From Bacillus weihaiensis (GTDB taxonomy: Bacteria > Bacillota > Bacilli > Bacillales > Bacillaceae), in contig NZ_CP016020.1 of the NCBI RefSeq assembly GCF_001889165.1, positions 2,888,501-2,952,500 on the forward strand: 64,000 nt of DNA. Direction: 5' to 3'. The notes below the pieces were generated by a model, which was not told where the DNA came from, did no database searches, and worked only from the letters and a program-made list of their open reading frames with translations. Below are positions 27,172 to 36,445 of this stretch, one piece after another. Made by a program: the position numbers and the translations under genes. Numbering within the stretch: position 1 is the first letter of the stretch; the number at the start of each line of letters is the position of its first letter.

Positions 27172-29373
27172 TTATCCTTCAATTTGATCAAGTTCAATTG
27201 TAACTTTAAATAGATCGCCATCAACATCAATTTCTAAGATTCCATCATGTAGATCAATAATCGATTTAGCAATAGCAAGTCCCAAACCCGAGCCTTCTGT
27301 GTTTCTTGATTCATCTCCACGTTTAAAACGTTCAAATAACTCTTCAATATCATCATTCAATTCATATTTAGAAATATTTTTAAATGTGATTTCAATTTTT
27401 CCGTTGTTCTCCTTAAGATGGATATAGGCCCTTGTATTCTCTAAGGAATATTTTAAAATATTTCCTATTAAATTTTCAAAAACTCTCCACAGCTTTTGTC
27501 CATCAACAACGGCATAAACAGGATGATCAGGACTTTGCACCTTAAAAACTATGGAAGACTCTTGAATGCTCTCATTATATTCAGCAAGTGCTTGCTGCAA
27601 TAGCTGAACTAAGTCCACCCTATTCTTCGATAATTCGATATTCCCACTAGCCATTTTGGAGGCTTCAAACAAATCATCAATTAATACCTTTAACCGTTTT
27701 GACTTCCGATCAATGATTTCAATATACGAATTTCGTTCATCGTCAGTGATTTGCTGATTTTTCAATAGCTCTGAGTACGTAATAATCGATGTTAATGGCG
27801 TGCGTAAATCATGACTTACATTTGTAATTAACTCTGTTTTCAACCGCTCACTTTTCATTTGTTCTTTTTGCGATTGTTTTACGCCATGCTTCATCGTATT
27901 AATATCTTTAGCAAGTGTAGCTAAGACAGATTTCCCAGCTACCTTTAAATCAGGCTCAAAAAATCCATTTGCAAGAGCATTAGTATTTTTTATGATTTTG
28001 TTAAAGTATCCGGTTCTTCTCATTATGAGAATCAAGATTGGTACGGCTATTAGTAAGAATGCCGGTGCATATAGTAAGATGAATTGCGGTTGAATGACTA
28101 CAACGGCAAATCCAAAGCCAAAGCAGAAGATTACTCCCATAATGACGAAAACTTGCACACCCACACTCCGTTTTAGAAACATCTCTTTAAGCATTCGAAG
28201 AAGAGCAGCACTAATTGTTGACCGTAGGATTTCCTTATTGGAAGAAACATCAATAAGTTTAGGATAAAGAATAACTGCTTGTAAAATGGATAAACCTACG
28301 AAACTGGTCAATGTGAACATCTCAAAGCCCATGCCAGAGCTATTATACGTAAAATAATTTTGCATATCCCAGTACATACATATCGCTATTAAACTTGTTA
28401 AGCCAAATAACAAAAACTGTATGTCTACCTGCACCTTTCGAAAGAATGAATGTAAAGGGTCTAATTGGATTTTCTTCACTATTTGAAATTTACGTAAGAT
28501 AAATAGACTTAGTAGAAACGTAATAAGTGCTGAAATAAAATAGCCCCATAGCATTTGTTTATGTGTTTCATATTCGTCACTTTTATTGAGTAAAAAGCTT
28601 GAGGCTGAGTTAGTTTCTGTTACAGCAATTTTTCCTTTAAGTGATGTATTTGTCGAGCTAAGAATATTGCTATCTACATATACTAAAGGTTCACTGTCCG
28701 CTCTTAAATAGCCATACTGGTTGGAAGGATATTCTCCTAAGAATAATGTTTTCTGATCATATAAATATACGTTAAATGCCTTTTCATTTTGACTTTCTAC
28801 ATTTGAGTAGATCTCACCCGTTTCTGTATCTTCTAGAAAATAGACAAAGGCCTCCTTATACTTCTCATACTCACCTCTAAAATTCTCAATCTCCCTTTTG
28901 TATTCTTCAATCTGCTGAAGCTTTTCCTTTATAACTTTTTCCTTAATATACTCATCACTTTCAAAATTCTTTGTGATGTCATCCATTTTCTTATCCCGTT
29001 CTTCCCGATAAGCATCCGCAACTTTTTGATTATGACTATTCTCTGCTTCTAAAATTCTTGATTCGTATTGCTGCTCAATATTTTGAAGCTGATCTCCTAA
29101 CTCTCCGTACATATAGCGGTGCTCGTTGATTTCCTCCTGAGTAGCCGTCACTGTACCTTTTGCTTTCTCAAGCTTATCGTTTAAAATATCAAAAGAATAA
29201 ATGAACGAAATGAGATTATTCAATTCCTCTACTTCAAATTGTTCTGATTCAAAGAAGTCCTCTTTCAATAAAACCTTATGATTTGATAAGGTTAAACCCA
29301 TCCCAATTACTCCATATGAAAATAATAAACTACATATAAGAATTAGTATCCTATTTTTCCATTTTATATCCAA
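27172..29373 (-). CDS. Membrane sensor histidine kinase
   Basis: A 733-residue sensor kinase. One N-terminal membrane helix (~9-28) is followed by a long extracytoplasmic coiled-coil region (~55-180, Glu/Lys/Gln-rich), a second membrane span near 275-295, and a cluster of about five more (~315-455). The kinase core is complete: NVSHDLRTPLTS (phospho-acceptor His ~513), an N box at ENLIGNILKYS, and the G boxes GSGLGLAIAKSI. The start is TTG, inside the last codons of the response-regulator gene (23-bp overlap), so translation is coupled. The stimulus is unknown; the coiled-coil plus multi-span sensor suggests an envelope signal. Confidence 0.88.
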   Translation of the reverse strand: MDIKWKNRILILICSLLFSYGVIGMGLTLSNHKVLLKEDFFESEQFEVEELNNLISFIYSFDILNDKLEKAKGTVTATQEEINEHRYMYGELGDQLQNIEQQYESRILEAENSHNQKVADAYREERDKKMDDITKNFESDEYIKEKVIKEKLQQIEEYKREIENFRGEYEKYKEAFVYFLEDTETGEIYSNVESQNEKAFNVYLYDQKTLFLGEYPSNQYGYLRADSEPLVYVDSNILSSTNTSLKGKIAVTETNSASSFLLNKSDEYETHKQMLWGYFISALITFLLSLFILRKFQIVKKIQLDPLHSFFRKVQVDIQFLLFGLTSLIAICMYWDMQNYFTYNSSGMGFEMFTLTSFVGLSILQAVILYPKLIDVSSNKEILRSTISAALLRMLKEMFLKRSVGVQVFVIMGVIFCFGFGFAVVVIQPQFILLYAPAFLLIAVPILILIMRRTGYFNKIIKNTNALANGFFEPDLKVAGKSVLATLAKDINTMKHGVKQSQKEQMKSERLKTELITNVSHDLRTPLTSIITYSELLKNQQITDDERNSYIEIIDRKSKRLKVLIDDLFEASKMASGNIELSKNRVDLVQLLQQALAEYNESIQESSIVFKVQSPDHPVYAVVDGQKLWRVFENLIGNILKYSLENTRAYIHLKENNGKIEITFKNISKYELNDDIEELFERFKRGDESRNTEGSGLGLAIAKSIIDLHDGILEIDVDGDLFKVTIELDQIEG

Positions 29374-30043
29374 TTCCCCAGACCACCTTTAAATATCTTG
29401 GATTTTTAGGGTCTATTTCAATTTTTTCTCGAATCTTACGAATGTGAACCGCAACCGTATTCTCCGCATTATAGCAAGGCTCGTTCCACACCCGTTCATA
29501 GATTTCCGCAATTGAAAACACTCGACCTGCATGTATCATTAATAATTCAACTATTTTATATTCTATTGGCGTGAGCTTTACAGCTTCCCCATTCACAGAC
29601 ACTTCTTTTGCTTCCTGATCAATCGTTAAACCGTTGAGATCGATGACTTTATTTCGACCTTCATAATGCCCCAACGTCACATATCTTCTTAATTGAGATT
29701 TCACTCTTGCAATGAGCTCCAACGGGTTAAACGGTTTGGAAATGTAATCATCCGCACCAACCTGTAAGCCTAATATTTTATCGGTATCCTCACTTTTCGC
29801 ACTTAAAATAATAATCGGGATGTTTTTTTGCTCCCTAATTTTAAAGGTAGCAGAAATCCCATCCATCCTTGGCATCATGATATCTAATAAAATTAAATGA
29901 ATTTCTTTTTCTTGTATATATTCAAGCGCTTCAACGCCATCTTGTGCTGTAATTACCGTTAAACCTTCATTTTTCAAATAAATTTGGATTGCATCTCGAA
30001 TTTCCTTTTCATCATCGACAACTAAAATAGTATAAGTATTCAT
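29351..30043 (-). CDS. OmpR-family response regulator
   Basis: A 230-residue two-domain regulator. The receiver (~1-120) has DDE at the acid pocket, HLILLDIMMPRMDG with the phospho-Asp near 52, the conserved Thr/Ser as LSAKSED and Lys in ISKPF. The winged-helix domain (~135-230) has LTPIEYKIVELLM and VAVHIRKIREKIE for DNA contact. The start at 30043 follows AAGGAGGT; an upstream frame adds 28 residues without support. It forms a two-gene operon with the overlapping kinase gene. Targets are unknown; no exporter is adjacent. Confidence 0.93.
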   Translation of the reverse strand: MNTYTILVVDDEKEIRDAIQIYLKNEGLTVITAQDGVEALEYIQEKEIHLILLDIMMPRMDGISATFKIREQKNIPIIILSAKSEDTDKILGLQVGADDYISKPFNPLELIARVKSQLRRYVTLGHYEGRNKVIDLNGLTIDQEAKEVSVNGEAVKLTPIEYKIVELLMIHAGRVFSIAEIYERVWNEPCYNAENTVAVHIRKIREKIEIDPKNPRYLKVVWGIGYKMEK

Positions 30044-30241
30044 CAGTCCTAACCTCCTTTCCAAAGTATACCATGAGTTGGAATCACTCGAATTACTCTT
30101 AGTATAATCAGGAGTTCTTAATATCAAGGTAGCAGAAAAATGAAGATTTCCTTAAGAAATAGATAAGAAGAATGAAGCATTTGGTCAGTTTTTTAGTTTA
30201 TGTATTAAGAATAGAGGGAGATAAAAGGAGGACCACTAGCT

Positions 30242-30364
30242 ATGAAAAATGCACTCAATCTAGTGATATATCTAACTTCCAGCGATAAAATATCTAACTC
30301 TCGAGGAAAAAACGAGTATTTGACAAACAACTCTCCTCTTCTTACTTCCTTCGCTGCATTTTGA
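30242..30364 (+). CDS. Possible 40-residue peptide
   Basis: AAAAGGAGGA at 30224-30233 sits 8 bp before an ATG that opens 40 codons (MKNALNLVIYLTSSDKIS...). Not recognised, no membrane helix, and it overlaps no other feature. The excellent ribosome site is the only support. The rest of this 450-bp gap holds the terminator described at 30369-30402. Confidence 0.25.
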   Translation: MKNALNLVIYLTSSDKISNSRGKNEYLTNNSPLLTSFAAF

Positions 30365-30368
30365 AAAA

Positions 30369-30402
30369 AAAGAAAAAACCTCCAACATATTGTATGGAGG
30401 TT
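30369..30402 (-). terminator. Terminator of the PDZ-protease gene
   Basis: Minus-strand stem AACCTCCA/TGGAGGTT with a 10-base loop and a TTTTTTCTTTTTTTT tail, ~95 bp downstream of the protease stop codon. Confidence 0.82.
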
Positions 30403-30496
30403 CCTCAAGTTTTTCATATAGAAAGTATCAGGGGGGATACTGTCTTTTCCTTTATACCCGAAAGAATAAAAGCTAAACCTAAAAACGGAACTTTTT

Positions 30497-31531
30497 TTAT
30501 ATTTTTTTAAGATTTTTTAAATAATCAATTGCTTCATCTAAAGTTGCAACTGGAACAACTTTTATCTCATATCCTTGCTCCTTCACTTCTTCGATCACAT
30601 CATGTTCATTTTGATCGATGGGTTGGAGATCTTTTGGAGTGAAGAAGATGTCCGCACCCTCTTTTACTGCTGCCGTTATTTTATGTCTAATTCCACCTAT
30701 TTGACCTACGTTTCCATCGTGATCAATTGTGCCAGTTCCAGCAATTTTATATCCTTTTGTTAGATTATCTGGTGTTAATTGGTTATAAATTTCTAAAGAA
30801 AACATTAGCCCTGCGGATGGACCACCAATGTCATCACTTTTAAAGGTGACATCACGTGATATTGTCGCGGTGAAGTCTTCTTCTGGTACAATCCCTATCC
30901 CAACTTTTCCGGTTTCTTGATCTAATAGCATCAAATTCACGGTTTTGTTAAATTCTTTTTCATTGTCTCGTTTTATCGTTAGCGTAATGGTGTCTCCCTC
31001 CTGCTTATTATCTTCAATATACGAGATAAAAGAGGAAACATCCTTCATTTTCATACCATCCATTTTTGTGATCGTATCACCAATTTCCAATATGCTTTTA
31101 GCAGGAGAATCAGGTAGGATGGATTGGACAAAAATTCCGTGGTAATCAATTTCAACCTGTTCATCCGCTGACTTAAACGCAGATACGAGCGCATTTTGTT
31201 GGGAGTCCTTCATCATAAAGTCCAATAAAATGGAGTATTCCCTATCTGTAAGATTGCCCTTCACTTCCTCTTCTTTCACAATATCTGTATGTGGAGCGAA
31301 GAGACCGTACGCTAAAAGATAAGGATTTAGCGCCTTTACTGATAAAACAGTCGTTAAGGAGAAGCTTCCATCTTCATATGAATAACCATCCGTAACCGAT
31401 ACTTTTGGTTGTAGGTCTTCAATCGGGCCAGGCTGATAGAGGTAATAGGGTGTTGGAATAAAAGCAACGAGAAGAACTAGTAAGAAAACCAATATCCATT
31501 TCTTCAACGTTTTATTTTTTATCGATTTCAT
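30497..31531 (-). CDS. PDZ-containing Lon-type membrane protease (YlbL/SepM-like)
   Basis: A 344-residue membrane-anchored protease facing outside. One N-terminal helix (~12-30) is followed by PTPYYLYQPGPIEDL, a PDZ domain (~130-215, with GIFVQSILPDSPAK), and an S16/Lon catalytic domain with GGPSAGLMF (Ser nucleophile ~237) and GGIRHKITAAVKEGAD (Lys ~282). The pair forms a Ser-Lys dyad. Relatives are B. subtilis YlbL and streptococcal SepM, which clips competence peptide. It is not beside the usual ylbM/coaD neighbours, so it may be a second copy. The start follows CAGGAG. Confidence 0.9.
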   Translation of the reverse strand: MKSIKNKTLKKWILVFLLVLLVAFIPTPYYLYQPGPIEDLQPKVSVTDGYSYEDGSFSLTTVLSVKALNPYLLAYGLFAPHTDIVKEEEVKGNLTDREYSILLDFMMKDSQQNALVSAFKSADEQVEIDYHGIFVQSILPDSPAKSILEIGDTITKMDGMKMKDVSSFISYIEDNKQEGDTITLTIKRDNEKEFNKTVNLMLLDQETGKVGIGIVPEEDFTATISRDVTFKSDDIGGPSAGLMFSLEIYNQLTPDNLTKGYKIAGTGTIDHDGNVGQIGGIRHKITAAVKEGADIFFTPKDLQPIDQNEHDVIEEVKEQGYEIKVVPVATLDEAIDYLKNLKKI

Positions 31532-31648
31532 AGCAATAACTCCTGTCTCTTTATCCATTTCCTCTCATTATACTCCTTTCTGACCCATTTTTGCTTCCTT
31601 ATTGCTTTAATTGTGAAAGTGTAATTTGTAAATCCACAAGACAAAAAA

Positions 31649-31768
31649 GAGGCTGGGACAAAACAAAGAGCCAGGCACCCTCCGATACAATCTATTGTGT
31701 GCACTAGATAAATCAGTGCGTACATATAGTCGTTACGATAAGGTGCCAGGCACTTCTGTCCCAGCCTC
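31649..31768. repeat. 120-bp palindromic element (family B, reference copy)
   Basis: Perfect 12-bp outer arms GAGGCTGGGACA/TGTCCCAGCCTC; inner AGGCACC and GGTGCC cores; a centre where GCACT/AGTGC and flanking bases pair, so the whole element can fold into one long hairpin. It lies 55 bp after the TPR/GTPase stop codon and upstream of the protease gene. The reading frame through it is a repeat artefact. Confidence 0.92.
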
Positions 31769-31823
31769 TTCAAGCTATTGAATATCGTCAATTTGTCAAG
31801 CATTTTACCCTTTAACTGAAAGT

Positions 31824-34586
31824 TTAATAGGTTTTCGTATAGTCCTTATGGGCTTGTAGCATGAATTCTTGTTGTAGTAGGTTCACTTCAAAGAGCTTCA
31901 ACGGATCATAGAAGACCTCAGGATTTGCCTTCATGTTACTCAATCCTTCTTTCCCATCTTCTATGTTTTGCTCTGCTTCTTCAATGGTTTCCTTCACTTC
32001 ACTAATTGGTCCTGTGAAGAAGGATTCAATATCCTTTTTTAAGCCTTTTTCAAACAGTTCAAATGGCATGAACAGCTTGTCAGAAATCGCCTTGGTTGTT
32101 TCTGCATAAGGTTCATTTTCAATATATTTCTTATATTGTTGATAGAGGACTTGATTATTTTGATTAAATGCTCCTAATAGCTTACCAGCACCTTTTAAAA
32201 GCATTTGTGTTGGTTTATTTTTTAACAAAATATTTTCATTTTCGTAAAAAATCCGGGCAGTCATTCGATCAATATCACGTTTCCAATCATCTAATATAGC
32301 GAACTGACACGTTAGACTTAGCTTATCTTCTTGATAAATATCATTAAATGTATCACTCATCTCTACTAGGAAGGATTGATTCTGTAAAAGTTCTTCATGT
32401 GAAGCAGAGACCCAGGTTTCTAGTTGGTTAACAATCGTCGGGAGCACATTCTCTTCCACGTACTCTTTAATTTTATTGTTCATATACTCATTTAGTGTGA
32501 GATGAATCGTTTTAAAATCACTATCTTCTTTCAATTGCTCAGAGCTGTCCTTTAGGAGCTTAGGTATAGTTTCTTCAAGTTCGGATCGACATGCTGATAG
32601 CAAGGATCGATAAGCTTTTCCAATTGATTCGACTCTTTCACTTTGAAAATCTGATACTTTATGGCTGAAGGCTGTTAAACGACTAAGAATTTCTTCATTC
32701 CATTGAATAGAATGGATGTAGCCTTTTTCCATATCCACACGTTTTTGAAGCAAATCAGCAATCATTTTACGGATTAACGTTAAGACTTTCGCTGTTCGTC
32801 TCTCTTCCTTCTCTTTTGCATCATAGGGAAAGTTTGTATCGATAAATCTAGAGAGCTGATTAAATTGCTGATTGAATGGATGCAAGGATGAATATGGTAA
32901 CACCTCAGCATGTGGATAGATACTCGCTATTTTTGCCTTCATCTCCATTATCAATGCTTCTGCATCTGAGTCACTCGCAACAAAATCCACCTTATTTAAG
33001 ATAAAGTTCACTTTGACATTTGGTGCATAATTTTTTATTTGATGAAGAAGATCGTAATCTTGATCTGTTAGTGGATCCATCGCATCGACTAAATAAAAGA
33101 CACCATCAACTAATAAAAGCGTATCAAAAATATCCTCCCTTATAGATGAAATGCTACCTATTGTTGGAGTATCAATTATGGCACATTTTTGTTCATGTAA
33201 GATAATACTCGGCTGAAACACTTGATAAAGTGCATCCGGCTCCTCGTTTAGCATTCGTGAAAGGTCATTCTTACTGTAAAAGGTTTGTTGTGTGTACTCC
33301 GTCATTTTTTCATAGCGTAATTCATCGGAGTCTTTCAATACAACAAACGAAGAAGTAGTGCCTGAATACACTTTGTCTCCTAATAATGATTGTACAAACG
33401 TTGTCTTTCCGCTTCCTTCTTGCCCTAGTAACAAGAAATGATGCCAAAGCTCACGATTCATTACTTCCTCAACCCACCACTTTGTTTTTTGATTCAAATC
33501 TAATGAGTGACTGTTTGCCCATTTATGAATCATGTGGAAAAGCTGTAGGGAATCGGATAGACTATTCCGATCATTTTCCGTTTCAAATATAATGCTTTCT
33601 GCTTTTGACGTGATGGCTTGTCGAACTGTACCTGGAAAAATTTCATTCCAAGCAAGAACTGTAGCAGATGGATGTAAGCCATTTTTACTCGTTGATAATG
33701 TAAGCCACGCAGAGATGAACTCCGGAATGACATGATGTAACTCACGTAAATAATACGTGCCATCAGTAAGCTCCATGAACGTATTTTCATAGATTGAGAC
33801 AATACTATCCCACTCTTTTTCGTCCTCAATCGTTAGCGTTGGTAGCGTTGGTATTAATTCATTTAACGCTTTTAACCATTCAAGATAAGCTGATTGCCCT
33901 TTAAAACTAAACCATACGGCCTCAAGTAGCTGAATGAAAAGGCGTTTATTATTTTCATAGATTGCTTGTAAAACAGGTAGAAAATATTCTGGTGAAAAAT
34001 TTAGTGTTTGACGATTCTTGACATAAGTGATTAATGGCATATACCACTCTTCTTTAGACGTTCGTATACATTCAGATACGGCGAGCATTACCGCATTTTG
34101 ATGATCCTGTTGTTCTTCGTAGAACTCCCTTGCCTTCCTTGTGACATTCGGATAATCAGGGTTTATTAACAATGCTGTGTGGATCGTTTCATACGCATTG
34201 TCTATTTTTTGACGGTCACAATAAAGAGTAAATAGCTTCAACGCTACTTCACTTTTTAATGTCTCGTCGTCTGTTATGATTGACGTGTACATATCTTCCG
34301 CAGCAGAAAGCAGTTGTAACTTACAGTAAGCATCACCAATATTCATTTTCGCCCAAGCTTCAAGCTCATTGTCAATATTTTCCCATTTAAAAATCGCTGT
34401 CTCATAGTCTTGTGAAGAATAATAAAGTTCACCTTGAGCAAATCGAATATAGGAAAGATCATAGTCTCCGTCTTGATTTTGTTCATTAAAATAAAGATGA
34501 CCTAAAATATGTAAAGGTGAGCCATCCTGGTCTTGTACATAGTTCTTATAAAAAGTCTTTTCGATCAGTTGATTTTCATTTATCAT
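31824..34586 (-). CDS. TPR-dynamin-like large GTPase fusion
   Basis: A 920-residue cytoplasmic protein. Residues ~35-170 are TPR-like helical repeats (FAQGELYYSSQDYETAIFKW, MNIGDAYCKLQLLSAAEDMY). Residues ~380-600 form a GTPase: P-loop GQEGSGKTT (388-396), G3 DTPTIG (~472-477), G4 NKVD (~531-534). The last 300 residues are helical, with a short amphipathic piece MLLKGAGKLLGAF (~835) that could act as a membrane paddle. This layout resembles bacterial dynamin-like proteins that remodel or protect membranes, here fused to a TPR scaffold. No transmembrane helix. The ATG at 34586 follows CAGGAGGG. Transcribed alone; partner unknown. Confidence 0.72.
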   Translation of the reverse strand: MINENQLIEKTFYKNYVQDQDGSPLHILGHLYFNEQNQDGDYDLSYIRFAQGELYYSSQDYETAIFKWENIDNELEAWAKMNIGDAYCKLQLLSAAEDMYTSIITDDETLKSEVALKLFTLYCDRQKIDNAYETIHTALLINPDYPNVTRKAREFYEEQQDHQNAVMLAVSECIRTSKEEWYMPLITYVKNRQTLNFSPEYFLPVLQAIYENNKRLFIQLLEAVWFSFKGQSAYLEWLKALNELIPTLPTLTIEDEKEWDSIVSIYENTFMELTDGTYYLRELHHVIPEFISAWLTLSTSKNGLHPSATVLAWNEIFPGTVRQAITSKAESIIFETENDRNSLSDSLQLFHMIHKWANSHSLDLNQKTKWWVEEVMNRELWHHFLLLGQEGSGKTTFVQSLLGDKVYSGTTSSFVVLKDSDELRYEKMTEYTQQTFYSKNDLSRMLNEEPDALYQVFQPSIILHEQKCAIIDTPTIGSISSIREDIFDTLLLVDGVFYLVDAMDPLTDQDYDLLHQIKNYAPNVKVNFILNKVDFVASDSDAEALIMEMKAKIASIYPHAEVLPYSSLHPFNQQFNQLSRFIDTNFPYDAKEKEERRTAKVLTLIRKMIADLLQKRVDMEKGYIHSIQWNEEILSRLTAFSHKVSDFQSERVESIGKAYRSLLSACRSELEETIPKLLKDSSEQLKEDSDFKTIHLTLNEYMNNKIKEYVEENVLPTIVNQLETWVSASHEELLQNQSFLVEMSDTFNDIYQEDKLSLTCQFAILDDWKRDIDRMTARIFYENENILLKNKPTQMLLKGAGKLLGAFNQNNQVLYQQYKKYIENEPYAETTKAISDKLFMPFELFEKGLKKDIESFFTGPISEVKETIEEAEQNIEDGKEGLSNMKANPEVFYDPLKLFEVNLLQQEFMLQAHKDYTKTY

Positions 34587-34992
34587 TATACCCTCCTGCA
34601 AATCTCATTCTTTTTCCTTCTAAATGTAGATTTGACTTATACATCATCCGTCATGTTTTGTAGAGAGAAAGTCAGCAATTAACGTATCTTTTGGTTTATT
34701 TTAGCAAAAATGAATGATATGTTATGTTTCATTTTCATTACATAATATGAGCTAGAAAACTTGGCTAATCGCCAAGCTCTTAGCTTAAAGCCATCATTTT
34801 TTTATATGCATTTCCATTTTCATCATATTAAATAGTATAAAGGTCTTAACTCCATACCCTTTCTCATCTAGCAAATAAACATGGTTTCCTTCTAGCTCTT
34901 ATCCTAAAGGAATAGAATATATCCCATTCAATAGTATTTCGCTGAATTTCCTCTTTTTATAAGGGTATGAATTCAAACTTCAAACAGACTAA
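34587..34992. other. Intergenic region with a nested hairpin
   Basis: 406 bp, AT-rich, no credible gene. At 34750-34785 AGCTA/TAGCT encloses CTTGGC/GCCAAG with a TAATC loop, and a T-run follows at about 34797; a structured RNA or terminator is possible. Confidence 0.4.
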
Positions 34993-35448
34993 TCACCGGC
35001 TAAATATCTTTACTACTGTCATTATAACGAATCCAATAAAGAGACCAGGAAGTAGGGCAAGCATGGGCGCCCATATTGGACCCAAAACAACACCTTTAAT
35101 TTTAATAAGTGGCGAATACATGAGTCCCACAGTAACCGAATACGCACTACAAACAAAAGGTAAAAATGAGAATTTTGCTACTTCTCCCTCCGCGTCCTTA
35201 AACGCATCCCACATGGCGAACATATACACACATGGATAAAACATGAGCCATTGGAAATTAACAACCTGAAACGCTCTGTCTATCTCTCCTAAAAAACTAG
35301 CCATTATCGCAGAATTAAAATGACTGTTTACATTAATTAGGAATTCCAAAAAAATAAACACGATTCCCTTAAGAAATTTTTTATTTAGAATTTGTGCAAA
35401 GCCAGGTAAAGCTATACTCCATAATATTGCTTCTGTTTTTGACGTCAT
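34993..35448 (-). CDS. Small integral membrane protein (four spans)
   Basis: A 151-residue protein with about four hydrophobic helices and the opening MTSKTEAILWSIALPGFAQI, where the S-I-A-L-P-G-F-A-Q run resembles the glycine-rich loop of TM2/DUF5683-type membrane proteins. Function not known. The start at 35448 follows AGGAAG. It stands alone between the GTPase gene and a repeat-bearing gap. Confidence 0.65.
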   Translation of the reverse strand: MTSKTEAILWSIALPGFAQILNKKFLKGIVFIFLEFLINVNSHFNSAIMASFLGEIDRAFQVVNFQWLMFYPCVYMFAMWDAFKDAEGEVAKFSFLPFVCSAYSVTVGLMYSPLIKIKGVVLGPIWAPMLALLPGLFIGFVIMTVVKIFSR

Positions 35449-35531
35449 TTGAGAGCTTCCTGTCATATAAGTTTATTGTTCGCAATTTATAAAGGCTGTT
35501 TCCGCATAGATTGCTGATCTCCAGAATAAAT

Positions 35532-35615
35532 TCCAAGTTCCAGATTTCCCTCCTGGGTACAAGGATCTTCTCACTGTAAAAGGAGTGCAGCACTTTTCTT
35601 TCTTACTTGCCTTGG
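35532..35615 (-). repeat. Family C intergenic repeat (copy 1)
   Basis: On the minus strand it reads AAGTAAGAAAGAAAAGTGCTG, a spacer with CTCCTTTTACAGTGAGAAG, then CCCAGGAGGGAAATC. It aligns with copies at 38104 and 51676. The remainder of this 588-bp gap (35616-36009) shows no gene. Confidence 0.6.
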
Positions 35616-36009
35616 TATTAGGTGTAAATGATGACTATATACTTTGAAAAGCATGTAAAAAACAAAGTGCCGGCTTCTCTTCTATGTAGAGGTCGTTTAT
35701 TTGAATAGAGAGATTCCCTCTTTTCTTCCTTTCCCAGGAGCTTAGTCTGTATTATGACTTTTAAAAAATCTATACCAAATAGCAACAGTGTTATAAAAGA
35801 GAGGTTTTCAAAAGAATGTTTCCGTAAAAGAAATTTTATAAGCTAAACTCAGAATGATCTTCTAAACTGTAAACAACTACTCAAACTACACCGGAAAACA
35901 GCGTATTAAAAATCACGACTTCGTTTTTATAATATTTACAATCACTACCAAACCTATACTTAAATCATGAAATAGACAGAGAGGTTTTTGCAACTTAATT
36001 GGAGGGCAA

Positions 36010-36037
36010 AGAAAAAAGATGAGGAAATACCCCATCT
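36010..36037 (-). terminator. Terminator of the lipoprotein/ATP-grasp/DUF350 operon
   Basis: The minus-strand stem AAGATGGGG/CCTCATCTT (one mismatch) with a TTTTTTC tail starts right at the DUF350 stop codon. Confidence 0.78.
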
Positions 36038-36441
36038 TAATAGGTTAAGGATGCAGCAATGAGTAATCCTATTGAAACAGATAAAAACAGAAGAAATAAA
36101 CCAACAGCTTGATTATCCTCATCGATTGCCTTTGTAATATTAAACTTAGGTGTGAGAAGCTCCGCAAGATAAAAGAGAACGATTTGAATGACAATTGCAA
36201 GACTTCCCCAAATCACCATATCAAAAAGATTCACAGAATTTGCGATAGCTGAATACAACACAATCGCAAGTCCGAGTATTCTGCCACCAAATGCATAAAC
36301 AGCAGCTTTATTTCCATTCTTAATTAATTCAAATTCTTTATTTTTCGTGGTAACTTCAAATAAAATAATACTAATTAAGAGTAAAAGTGCTGCAACACCA
36401 ATATAAGATAAAGTTGATAAAAATAGCTCAGTGAATGACAT
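36037..36441 (-). CDS. DUF350 membrane protein (YjfL family)
   Basis: A 134-residue protein with four membrane helices (~8-28, 48-68, 74-94, 112-132). GGRILGLAIVLYSAIANSV and the twinned two-helix units are typical of DUF350. The start lies 4 bp after the ATP-grasp stop; the ribosome site AGAAGGGA sits in that gene's last codons, so the two are translationally linked. In E. coli, YjfL-type proteins sit with YjfC ligases and YjfM-type lipoproteins, the same trio as here. Role unknown; perhaps the membrane platform for the modified product. Confidence 0.88.
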   Translation of the reverse strand: MSFTELFLSTLSYIGVAALLLLISIILFEVTTKNKEFELIKNGNKAAVYAFGGRILGLAIVLYSAIANSVNLFDMVIWGSLAIVIQIVLFYLAELLTPKFNITKAIDEDNQAVGLFLLFLSVSIGLLIAASLTY

Positions 36442-36445
36442 ACTT

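Noticed and set aside
31528-31803. Minus-strand reading frame across the family B element, similar to one at 51761-52030
   Set aside because: The two frames match only where the repeat runs through them and have no ribosome site or shared protein context; they are artefacts of the palindrome.
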